Source: Flavobacteriales bacterium
Lineage (GTDB): Bacteria; Bacteroidota; Bacteroidia; DT-38
Assembly: GCA_013214975.1 (NCBI GenBank)
Contig: JABSPR010000031.1
Location: 1-12,287, forward strand
Direction of reading: 5' to 3'
DNA length: 12,287 nucleotides
The notes under the pieces were generated by a model. It was not told where the DNA came from and ran no database searches. It saw only the letters and a program-made list of their open reading frames with translations. The stretch's first letter is position 1. The number at the start of each line of letters is the position of its first letter. Position numbers and translations under genes: made by a program. Shown piece by piece: positions 1 through 6,218 of this stretch.

Positions 1-464
1 CTAGGATCACCTCCCCATGTACTTGCCTCCATACCTCCATTGATCACCTCTCCATAAAAACCATTACTCCATATGAAAGTATAATGATCTGATGGGAATA
101 TGTTAACAGAAGGTAACCAAAACAATTCGCTACCTGAACATACATCGGGAACTGATGGCAAAGTAATTTGACCTACTGGAGGACTAATTACACCTACTGA
201 TAAAGTAGCGGTATAAGTATCTGTGTTACAAGCTCCTGTTTCAGAATTGGTAACAGTTACGGTTAAGTCAGTTTGTCCATCTATCGTTGGACTAGGATCA
301 CCTCCCCATGTACTTGCCTGCATACCTCCATTGATCACCTCTCCATAATATCCATTACTCCAAATGAAAGTATAATGATCTGATGAGAATATGTTAACAG
401 AAGGTAACCAAAACAATTCGCTACCTGAACATACAGCGGCAACTGATGGCAGAGTAATTTGATC
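1..464 (-). repeat. Tandem repeat of 291 bp (97 residues) inside the adhesin gene
   Basis: Bases 1-173 recur at 292-464, an exact 291-bp period that keeps the reading frame. By eye I count about 9 differences in 173 bases, roughly 95 percent identity. In protein terms each unit starts QITLPSV, has a CSGSELFWLPSVNIF core, then the segment FIWSNG, and ends near ISPPVG. The copy nearer the window edge is cut at position 1, so more copies may follow. The close similarity implies recent duplication or gene conversion. Confidence 0.93.
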
Positions 465-2159
465 TAAAATTAACGAGACTTCACCTGTAGATTCACATCC
501 GTGCTCATCCGTTACGACCACCGTCCAAGTTCCAGGTTCATCTCCAGGTACTTCAAGTTGTCCTGTATTGTTAACACCTAACTGTCCAGGATTGGGATGG
601 TTTGTAGTACCACTATAATTGTCCCAAGTATACGAAACAGCATCATCACTAATGGTTAAGTCTCCACCAGTAAGATTTGGGAATAATATATTACCACTTT
701 GAGAACAAAGAGTTTGGTCGGTCAAATTTAATATAGGCGCAACATTTGCTTCTATTGTAAATGGTTCCGTTAAAACACATGCCTCACCAACGTTGGCAAC
801 TAGATAATAATCACCGGGAGCTAAATTGCTCGCACCCATTCCTCCGCCTACTAACTCATCAGCAGCATTGAAAAATTCGAATGAAGAAACGCTTAGACCC
901 TCAGGATTATTTAAATTTGGAGAGGCACTGCCATCATCTGTACCTGTACAAGAAGCCTGATAATTTACATCTAATGTTGCATATTCAATTTCTACCTCAA
1001 CAGACTTTGTGTGAGAACATCCGTTTGGACCAGCAACAGTTACAGTATATATTCCGCTTTCTGTAATAGCGCTATTACCGATACTTGTATTTGTGTTGCT
1101 TGCATCTTCAGAAAGTCCATTACCATCTACCAAACCACCAAAACTTGGAGTGTTATTCCATTCGAATGTGTATTCTTCAAATGGAGTAATCTCTTCCCAA
1201 GGAAGCTCAACATCTTCACCTGTGCAAACTGTAATAACTGGTACTACATCTGGAGACACTTTAGTAAATCGAAAGTTATCTGTAAATACCTCATACTCAA
1301 AATGTTTATCTTCAGCTTCTCCATTGTAACCATCTTTTAATTGATTGTATAGAAGAATTGTATTATACGGATTGTGGTCATCTTCTGGAACTGTAATAAA
1401 TAATTCAAGCTGAGACCAATTTATAACATCAGGATCATTACCAAAAGGCACCTTCACTTGAACCTCGGTTTTATCCCAAGAGAGATAACCTGTAGGAACT
1501 GGAGCCGATCCAATGACTGCTTGCGTAGCTGCAGTCGCTGAAAAATACGCATCCGGCTGTATTTCTTGTTGCTGAGGTAAATCATTGCCTCGTCGTATTC
1601 CAGCATCAAATTCTAATTTATATGTTGCTCCTGCCTCTAATGGCATGCATATTTTAGTAAAAAGTGAAGATCGTATAAGTCCTGGACCACATGAATACGA
1701 GAATCCCTGTCTAAGCATTCGATGGTTATCACCTGTAGAATACGGATTCAAAAATGGACTAAACATTGATAGGGGTTCTCGCTCCACGCTATATGCAAAA
1801 GACTCAGGACCTATACCTGGTATGTCAGCTGATACTACACTGATTTTTCGGTAATGTGCACACCAATTATCAGCGATACTATAACCATCAGCATTATTGT
1901 TACAATTTAACATTGAATTATATGGTTGTGCTGTATTCTCCCATTCGGTACCATCCATCCCTACCTCAACATCTCCATTACAGAAGTAATTATCTGGGTC
2001 TGTCAATGGAAATGAACAACTTGTCATTGTGGATACCTGTGCAAATGTTGTATTACTCAATGATAACATCATTAGAAAGCAACTCAGTGTAACTAAATTT
2101 GTTCTTAGCCCAAAGAAATATGTATTATCCCTATAACTCGCCTTGTTTCTTGTTCTCAT
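1..2159 (-). CDS. Large exported adhesin-like protein with tandem Ig-like repeats (N-terminal part, runs off window)
   Basis: The reading frame is open from an ATG at 2159 to the window edge, giving 719 residues; the C-terminus is outside. It begins with an extended signal peptide: a basic, polar n-region, a hydrophobic stretch near residues 22-37, and likely cleavage after TTFA at residue 40. Residues about 42-300 form a Cys-containing globular region; the segment CMPLEAGATYKLEFDAG resembles the carbohydrate-binding-like jelly rolls at the start of large Bacteroidota surface proteins. From about residue 305 come Ig/PKD/SprB-style beta modules, each with paired Cys and endings such as GIYTVTVAGPNGC or GTWTVVVTDEHGC. 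The last two, from residues 567 and 664, are near-identical 97-residue repeats. Proteins of this build usually end in a type IX secretion sorting domain, which cannot be checked here. The likely role is cell-surface adhesion or gliding-type interaction, by inference. The gene stands alone behind a long spacer. Confidence 0.9.
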   Translation of the reverse strand, partial: MRTRNKASYRDNTYFFGLRTNLVTLSCFLMMLSLSNTTFAQVSTMTSCSFPLTDPDNYFCNGDVEVGMDGTEWENTAQPYNSMLNCNNNADGYSIADNWCAHYRKISVVSADIPGIGPESFAYSVEREPLSMFSPFLNPYSTGDNHRMLRQGFSYSCGPGLIRSSLFTKICMPLEAGATYKLEFDAGIRRGNDLPQQQEIQPDAYFSATAATQAVIGSAPVPTGYLSWDKTEVQVKVPFGNDPDVINWSQLELFITVPEDDHNPYNTILLYNQLKDGYNGEAEDKHFEYEVFTDNFRFTKVSPDVVPVITVCTGEDVELPWEEITPFEEYTFEWNNTPSFGGLVDGNGLSEDASNTNTSIGNSAITESGIYTVTVAGPNGCSHTKSVEVEIEYATLDVNYQASCTGTDDGSASPNLNNPEGLSVSSFEFFNAADELVGGGMGASNLAPGDYYLVANVGEACVLTEPFTIEANVAPILNLTDQTLCSQSGNILFPNLTGGDLTISDDAVSYTWDNYSGTTNHPNPGQLGVNNTGQLEVPGDEPGTWTVVVTDEHGCESTGEVSLILDQITLPSVAAVCSGSELFWLPSVNIFSSDHYTFIWSNGYYGEVINGGMQASTWGGDPSPTIDGQTDLTVTVTNSETGACNTDTYTATLSVGVISPPVGQITLPSVPDVCSGSELFWLPSVNIFPSDHYTFIWSNGFYGEVINGGMEASTWGGDP

Positions 2160-2240
2160 ATGCTTATTTAATGATATTTGTATTTGTATATTAACCCGTC
2201 CTAAATGAAAATCGGGCTTCTTAAAATATATCCATAAGAA

Positions 2241-2300
2241 CATACTAAACCCTAGGGTAGGTCGTTATTTTTTTTTAAAAAAACCAAGCCCCTAGGTATG
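2241..2300. repeat. Imperfect palindrome with AT core upstream of the adhesin gene
   Basis: CATAC plus CCTAGGG on the left (2241-2257) is answered by CCCTAGG plus TATG on the right (2290-2300). The centre is a run of T then A (about 2268-2283). The left arm carries a few extra bases, so the stem is interrupted. It sits about 80-140 bp upstream of the adhesin start. It could be a regulatory site, a leader hairpin or a terminator of upstream transcription; the sequence does not decide between these. Confidence 0.45.
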
Positions 2301-2390
2301 TATCTGAAATTACGGCAATTACATATATGAATAATTTAGATTTGTCGCTATTAGCAATTTATACTTTTGACAAACTGATAATTATTTAAA

Positions 2391-2607
2391 ACCGAACATG
2401 AGATGAGAGTTTTGAGATGAAATAAAGTACTAGTGTCCATTACTTGCAACTACATAAATGTATAAAACTTCAGTGTGAGTTGAAGCTTGATATACTAATT
2501 CTGAAGCAAGAGTTCCAGTGTGAGTTTTGAGGGACAGTGCTCTCACACTCGTCCCTCGCACTCGGCACTGTAATCGTGCCCCCAACAAGCAGTTTATCGA
2601 ACTTATT
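2391..2607 (-). repeat. Degenerate second copy of the four-helix-bundle leader plus tRNA 3' end (copy A)
   Basis: This stretch aligns with 3757-3985. The first 90 bp match at about three quarters of positions, including GAACATGA, ATGAGAG and AAATGTATAAAA. On the minus strand the old start codon survives at 2399 and reads M-F-G-F-K followed by TAA, against M-F-D-F-E in the intact gene; after that the similarity stops. At the other end, GTGCCCCC and TCGAACTT (about 2576-2607) match the acceptor end and T-loop of tRNA-Arg, with extra bases between. It therefore looks like a remnant: leader kept, gene body gone, tRNA end decayed. Confidence 0.65.
2516..2570. repeat. Long hairpin in copy A
   Basis: CAGTG-GAG-GAGGGAC (2516-2535) pairs with GTCCCTC-CTC-CACTG (2551-2570), with small internal bulges and a 15-base loop that itself holds CTCACACTC. 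The inner 7-bp stem and the outer 5-bp stem are perfect. It lies at the same place in the repeat as the larger hairpin at 3877-3958, although the stem sequences have diverged. That suggests the fold has been kept more than the bases. Confidence 0.6.
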
Positions 2608-2719
2608 TATGAAGGATTTGAAGTTGCTTTGGGAGTTGAAAGAGGATATTGAGTTGGTTTAGTAGTTATTTATAACAATCATGTTTGACAAATCATTACT
2701 ATACGGTTCTATTCACTTG

Positions 2720-3289
2720 CTATTCAATCGACATCCAGAAGGTAAGTCTACTTTCTCCACTGTATAGTTTAATATTCACAGTCTCTCCAGTTGATTGAGA
2801 ATATTTTGATTGTATAGTCCACTGTGGGTTCTTAAAATCCCCTCCATACAGCACTAATTGAGGTTTCCAGTTTTCTAACCCCTGTTTCAAGCCCTCTTCC
2901 CTAGCCAGATAAATTGCTCGGTCCTTCCCAATTGCTAAATTGCATGTGCTGTCTCCGACGTTACACTTGTCTATGAATTCTTTATCAATTATTGTAATCT
3001 GAGAATCAACATCGAAAGTCATTGTTTTGAAAAAAATTATAATAGTATTTCTCCCTTCATCATTTTTTGATTCTTTGGTTTCGTAGAGTACCATACTAAG
3101 CGTATGGTGATAAATACCAGCATAATTTAACTTTTCTTCTACATATTCACTCCCCAAAATAAAATTGATATATTTCATTGCATGATTACGATAGGTAGAA
3201 TCCCTTCTGATTTGGTGCCTATTTTGAGAATAGCCTTCAAAACATGAAAACGTAATTAAAAACATTATAACAACTATACCATTTTTCAT
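2720..3289 (-). CDS. Small exported protein with a PepSY-like C-terminus, function unknown
   Basis: 189 residues. The N-terminus (1-21) is a signal peptide: MKNG, a hydrophobic core, then GYS before Gln22. Cys16 does not sit in a canonical lipobox, so a soluble exported protein is likelier than a lipoprotein. The middle has a YHHTLSMVLYET segment and two Cys at 109 and 116 (CNVGDSTC) that could form a disulfide. The last 70 residues, with A-x3-A-x2-EGL followed by PQWTIQSK, STGETVNIKLYSGE, resemble the PepSY-like fold found in small periplasmic proteins; this is a pattern impression, not a firm family match. The gene lies 124 bp downstream of the four-helix-bundle gene on the same strand. The start at 3289 is the first ATG that gives the signal peptide; an AGGAG lies about 13 bases upstream. 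Confidence 0.85.
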   Translation of the reverse strand: MKNGIVVIMFLITFSCFEGYSQNRHQIRRDSTYRNHAMKYINFILGSEYVEEKLNYAGIYHHTLSMVLYETKESKNDEGRNTIIIFFKTMTFDVDSQITIIDKEFIDKCNVGDSTCNLAIGKDRAIYLAREEGLKQGLENWKPQLVLYGGDFKNPQWTIQSKYSQSTGETVNIKLYSGESRLTFWMSIE

Positions 3290-3413
3290 ATCAATTAATG
3301 TACTCCTATTTACTTAGAGTACCCCTTCTTCATCAAATAGCCCTAACACAAATAATTCAAAAGTTCAATAATCCTTTAGGGGTTAAAAACAAAAGCCCTG
3401 AAACTCAACAGTA

Positions 3414-3764
3414 TCAAGGCTTACTTAAATTACGAATTAGAGCAAACAACATCTTTGACAACTCTTCTAAAACCTTGTAGAACGTATCAAAAGTATGCTT
3501 GTCTATCAATTCTAAATCTTGGAGGTAATCGAAAACAGCGACACACTCGAATGCTGAACCACGAGATATAACATAGAAATTACGTTTATCAGGTTTTGTA
3601 AATCTCCCTGTTCCTTCTGCAATGTTTAGCATAATACTAAAGGATGCCCTTCGTAATTGATCATGTGTAACCCTGTCCACTTTGGAATCTCGGAGAAACT
3701 TTGTAACGGATTTATTGTATTCTTTGGCTTTAATATAGACTTCTAGTCTTTCGAAATCGAACAT
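3414..3764 (-). CDS. Four-helix-bundle protein of the 23S rRNA intervening-sequence protein (IVP/S23) family
   Basis: 116 residues, the usual length for this family. The family signatures are clear: an N-terminal FERLEVYIKAKE helix (about 4-25), then DQLRRASFSIMLNIAEGTGR (about 34-54), then DKRNFYVISRGSAFEC (about 58-74), and a final amphipathic helix to the C-terminus. Relatives form pentameric four-helix bundles. They are encoded in 23S rRNA intervening sequences of some bacteria, as the accessory protein Avd of diversity-generating retroelements, or, as here, as free-standing genes of unknown role that are common in Bacteroidota. Basic surfaces suggest nucleic-acid binding. No reverse transcriptase or template repeat is visible nearby. 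Its leader is unusually rich in hairpins and is present a second time at 2391-2607 without the gene. Confidence 0.93.
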   Translation of the reverse strand: MFDFERLEVYIKAKEYNKSVTKFLRDSKVDRVTHDQLRRASFSIMLNIAEGTGRFTKPDKRNFYVISRGSAFECVAVFDYLQDLELIDKHTFDTFYKVLEELSKMLFALIRNLSKP

Positions 3765-3876
3765 GAAATGAGAGTTTGAGATGAAAATAAAATGTAAGTG
3801 CTCGTTACTTACGAAAGGTAAATGTATAAAAATTCAGTTTGAGCTTCTCCTTCGCAACCAATCTTGTGGCGGGGAA

Positions 3877-3958
3877 GTTTGAGTGTGAGGGAGAGAATTG
3901 AGGGAAAACAGCTTTTCGTGCAAGTTTCTCGCTCACACTCGAAACTCACACTCAAAAC
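3877..3958. repeat. Competing hairpins built from GAGTGTGAG/CTCACACTC in the leader
   Basis: The arm at 3877-3897 (GTTTGAGTGTGAG, then GGAGAGAA) can pair in two ways. It pairs with 3925-3940, giving about 16 bp with two mismatches, or with 3945-3958 (CTCACACTCAAAAC), giving about 13 bp with one bulge. The two partners are themselves near-duplicates. In RNA these would be mutually exclusive stems located between the tRNA 3' end and the four-helix-bundle start codon. They could act as a terminator for the tRNA transcript, a protein-binding structure or an attenuator-like switch. Confidence 0.55.
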
Positions 3959-3965
3959 TGTTTTG
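3953..3965 (-). other. Short perfect inverted repeat abutting the tRNA 3' end
   Basis: CAAAAC-T-GTTTTG ends exactly where the mature tRNA-Arg begins on the plus strand. In the tRNA precursor it would be the first thing 3' of the discriminator base. It may help 3' processing or form the base of a terminator with the hairpins behind it. CCA is not encoded. Confidence 0.4.
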
Positions 3966-4037
3966 TGCCCCCTCCAAGAATCGAACTTGGAGCAAAAGTT
4001 TAGGAAACTTCTATTTTATCCATTAAACTAAGGGGGC
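3966..4037 (-). tRNA. tRNA-Arg (anticodon CCU)
   Basis: The complement folds into a full cloverleaf of 72 bases. The acceptor GCCCCCT pairs with AGGGGGC. The D stem is GTTT/AAAT with GG in the loop. The anticodon stem is GAAGT/ACTTT, with the 7-base loop TTCCTAA giving anticodon CCT. The variable region is 4 bases. The T stem is CCAAG/CTTGG with loop TTCGATT, and the discriminator is A. CCA is not encoded, so the 3' end must be added. It decodes AGG. It lies 43 bp behind the metG stop on the same strand, so it may be cut out of a metG read-through transcript or use its own unseen promoter. Confidence 0.93.
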
Positions 4038-4044
4038 AGTATTT

Positions 4045-4070
4045 TCCTTCTTCGTTCTAACTACGAAGGA
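4045..4070. terminator. Hairpin between metG and tRNA-Arg (weak terminator or processing stem)
   Basis: On the plus strand TCCTTCTTCGT and ACGAAGGA pair around a short loop, a 7-8 bp stem with a bulge. Reading from metG there is no proper U-tract after it, only GGAAAATACTG, so efficient termination is doubtful. A processing site ahead of the tRNA is equally possible. Confidence 0.35.
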
Positions 4071-4080
4071 CGAAGCAAAA

Positions 4081-6165
4081 TTATCCTATCTGAGCACCAT
4101 TATCAACCTCCACATAAGGAGAGATTAACTTCAGACTACCGTCTGCATTTTCGGCACTTAATATCATTCCTTGAGAAACAACTCCTCTAATTTTACGAGG
4201 AGCCAAATTCATTAAAACGCTTACTTGTTTACCAACCAAATCTTCTGGAGCGTAATGTTCTGCGATTCCAGAAACAACAATGCGCTGATCAATACCTGTA
4301 TCCAATAAGAACTTCAAAAGCTTATCTGCCTTTTCAACTTTTTCGCATTCCAAAACTGTTGCAACACGGATATCCATTTTCATGAAATCATCAAACGCAA
4401 CTTCAGGTTTAATCTCCGATTTCTCTATCGACTTTTCTTCCATTGCTTCTTCTTTAGCTTTAGCATCTTCCATCGCTTTGTTCTCTATTTTAATGTCTTC
4501 TAATCTTTTCATTTGAGCTTCAATCTCTTCATCCTCAATCTTAGGGAATAGAATTTCTGCTTTGTTGATTTGGTGGCTGCCTGGAAGCAAATCCGAATCT
4601 CCTGCATCAGCCCAAACTTTATTTTCTAAGCCTAAAAGATTATTCATCTTAGCGGCAGATTCTGGTAAGAAGGGTTCCAATACAACCGCCAAACTTGCAC
4701 TAATCTGAAGTGCAATATTCATGATTGTTTTTACCTTCTCTTCATCTTCCTTAACCAACTTCCATGGCTCTGTGTCGGCCAAATACTTATTACCTAAACG
4801 GGCTAAACTGATAACTTCAAAGAGGGCTTCTTTGAATCTATACTTTTCAATCTTCTCACCAATAATACTTGGGAACTTAGCCAACTGATCCAAAACATCT
4901 TGGTCTTGCTGATTTAATTCTCCTCTTTCTGGAACTTTACCCTCGTAATATTTGTGAGTTAGCACAACTGCTCGGTTTAAGAAATTTCCTAAAACAGCTA
5001 CGAGCTCATTGTTGTTTTTTGCCTGAAAATCTTTCCAGGTAAAATCGTTGTCTTTTGCTTCCGGAGCATTTGCACAAAGCACATATCGTAAAATATCGCC
5101 TTTGCCAACAAAGTCTTTCAAATACTCTGGCAACCATACTGCCCAGTTTCTAGAAGTAGAAATCTTGTTGTTCTCTAAATTCAAGAACTCATTAGCAGGT
5201 ACATTTTCTGGAAGTATGTAATCTCCTTGTGCCATTAACATGGCTGGGAAAATAATGGTATGAAATACAATGTTGTCTTTGCCTATAAAGTGAACCAACT
5301 TCGAATCCTCATCTTGCCAGTAAGTTTTCCAATCTTTTCCAGCTTCGTTTGCCCATTCTTTCGAAGCACTTATATATCCTATCGGTGCATCGAACCAAAC
5401 GTATAGAACTTTACCATCTGCTCCCTCAACAGGAACTTTTACTCCCCAATTCAAATCTCTTGTAACGGCTCTCGGTCTAAGTCCAGAATCTAACCACGAT
5501 TTACATTGTCCGTAAACATTAGGTTTCCAATCTCCTTTATGGCCGTCAATCCATTTTTCTAACTCGGGCTGCATCTTATCTAAAGGCAAATACCAATGCT
5601 TGGTATTCTTCAAGATAGGAACCGCCCCACTTAATGCCGACTTCGGATTAATCAATTCTTTTGGACTTAACGAAGAACCACAACTTTCGCATTGATCCCC
5701 ATATGCTCCTTCCGATTTACAATTCGGACATGTACCCGTAATGTATCTATCTGCTAAAAACTGGTTGTTCGCCTCATCATAATATTGTTCGCTTTCTTGT
5801 TCAATGAAAACTCCTTTATTATATAAGTCAGTGAAAAACTCAGAAGATGTTTCATGATGTAATGGAGCAGATGTTCTTGAATAAACATCAAACGAAATAT
5901 TGAAATCCTTGAAAGTTTGCTTGATACTATTATGATATCTATCCACTACATCTTGAGGAGTAATACCTTCTTTTTTTGCTTTAATAGTGATTGGAACACC
6001 ATGCTCATCCGAGCCTCCGATAAACAAAACGTCCTCTCCTTTCGAACGTAAATAGCGCGCATAAATGTCTGCCGGCAAATAAACACCAGCCATATGCCCT
6101 ATGTGCACTTCGCCATTTGCATATGGAAGTGCAGAAGTAATCGTATATCTTGAAAATTTCTTCAT
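4081..6165 (-). CDS. metG: Methionine--tRNA ligase with fused C-terminal tRNA-binding domain
   Basis: This cytoplasmic class I aminoacyl-tRNA synthetase charges tRNA-Met for initiation and elongation. It has 694 residues, full length for the long dimeric form. The HIGH motif is at 21-24 and GSDEHG follows at 51-56. A single zinc knuckle lies in the connective peptide, with Cys 146, 149, 159 and 162. The signature loop is KISTS at 334-338 in place of KMSKS, followed by RNWAVWLPEY, a form I recall as typical of Bacteroidota. The alpha-helical anticodon domain (about 385-540) contains the WKDFQAKNNNE and DTEPWK segments. A highly charged helical linker rich in Glu, Lys and Ala (about 545-595) leads to a C-terminal EMAP/Trbp111-type OB fold (FMKMDIRVATVLE to the end). 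The start at 6165 puts HIGH at the usual distance. The gene diverges from the LD-carboxypeptidase gene across a 53-bp gap. Confidence 0.98.
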   Translation of the reverse strand: MKKFSRYTITSALPYANGEVHIGHMAGVYLPADIYARYLRSKGEDVLFIGGSDEHGVPITIKAKKEGITPQDVVDRYHNSIKQTFKDFNISFDVYSRTSAPLHHETSSEFFTDLYNKGVFIEQESEQYYDEANNQFLADRYITGTCPNCKSEGAYGDQCESCGSSLSPKELINPKSALSGAVPILKNTKHWYLPLDKMQPELEKWIDGHKGDWKPNVYGQCKSWLDSGLRPRAVTRDLNWGVKVPVEGADGKVLYVWFDAPIGYISASKEWANEAGKDWKTYWQDEDSKLVHFIGKDNIVFHTIIFPAMLMAQGDYILPENVPANEFLNLENNKISTSRNWAVWLPEYLKDFVGKGDILRYVLCANAPEAKDNDFTWKDFQAKNNNELVAVLGNFLNRAVVLTHKYYEGKVPERGELNQQDQDVLDQLAKFPSIIGEKIEKYRFKEALFEVISLARLGNKYLADTEPWKLVKEDEEKVKTIMNIALQISASLAVVLEPFLPESAAKMNNLLGLENKVWADAGDSDLLPGSHQINKAEILFPKIEDEEIEAQMKRLEDIKIENKAMEDAKAKEEAMEEKSIEKSEIKPEVAFDDFMKMDIRVATVLECEKVEKADKLLKFLLDTGIDQRIVVSGIAEHYAPEDLVGKQVSVLMNLAPRKIRGVVSQGMILSAENADGSLKLISPYVEVDNGAQIG

Positions 6166-6183
6166 CTATTTTTAGATGTATTG

Positions 6184-6200
6184 TATCTTCGCCAAAGATA
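6184..6200. promoter_or_regulatory. Palindrome carrying back-to-back -7-like promoter elements between metG and the LD-carboxypeptidase gene
   Basis: TATCTT-CGCCA-AAGATA is a perfect 6-bp inverted repeat in the 53-bp divergent gap. Read on the minus strand it gives TATCTTTG, an exact fit to the Bacteroidota -7 consensus TAnnTTTG, about 28 bases before the metG start. Read on the plus strand it gives TATCTTCG, one base off, about 28 bases before the GTG of the rightward gene. Neither side has an obvious -33 TTG at the expected spacing. The two promoters may share this core, or a dimeric repressor may bind it. Confidence 0.45.
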
Positions 6201-6218
6201 ATAAACGTCAACGTAATC

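Larger units (their letters stand above)
2160..2719. other. 560-bp gene-free spacer with inverted repeats and a degenerate repeat copy
   Basis: No convincing protein gene lies here on either strand. The part nearest the adhesin (2160-2240) is its leader: AT-rich, without a clear ribosome-binding site or a good TAnnTTTG element. It is followed by an imperfect palindrome (2241-2300), then about 90 bp of featureless AT-rich DNA, then a diverged second copy of the four-helix-bundle leader (2391-2607) containing a strong hairpin (2516-2570). The last 110 bp, downstream of the small exported protein gene, show no obvious terminator. Confidence 0.75.
3757..3985 (-). repeat. Intact leader of the four-helix-bundle gene plus tRNA-Arg 3' end (copy B)
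   Basis: This is the counterpart of 2391-2607. It runs from the first codons of the four-helix-bundle gene through a conserved AT-rich stretch, the GTGTGAG-rich hairpin block, and into the acceptor and T-arm of tRNA-Arg. On the minus strand both copies keep TTTTATACATTTA or TTTTTATACATTTA about 55-65 bases before the start codon. That is close to the Bacteroidota -7 consensus TAnnTTTG and may be the gene's promoter, although no clear -33 TTG is placed correctly. Confidence 0.65.

Noticed and set aside
1..464. CRISPR-like periodicity at the left edge
   Set aside because: The 291-bp period is in frame, codes for protein throughout and has no short repeats with unique spacers.
881..2092. Several plus-strand open frames of 60-110 codons
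   Set aside because: They lie antisense to the continuous adhesin frame, have no family resemblance, and their compositions are typical of shadow frames.
2576..2660. Possible second tRNA gene at the end of copy A
   Set aside because: Only acceptor-like and T-loop-like fragments remain; no anticodon arm, D arm or matching 5' acceptor strand can be found.
2608..2661. Short plus-strand frame starting MKDLKLLWELKEDIE
   Set aside because: Only 17 codons, no leader signals and no recognisable family; chance or decayed sequence is more likely.
3298..3480. Plus-strand 60-codon frame
   Set aside because: It overlaps the antisense 3' end of the four-helix-bundle gene and the spacer; there is no signal peptide, motif or ribosome-binding site.
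3414..3985. Diversity-generating retroelement centred on the four-helix-bundle (Avd-like) protein
   Set aside because: No reverse transcriptase, no template/variable repeat pair with adenine-biased differences and no target lectin gene is visible; the two repeat copies are noncoding leaders, not TR/VR.
6150..6218. Upstream ATG start for the LD-carboxypeptidase
   Set aside because: It would overlap the metG start codon and add 23 residues with no S66 similarity; the conserved N-terminus begins at the GTG at 6219.
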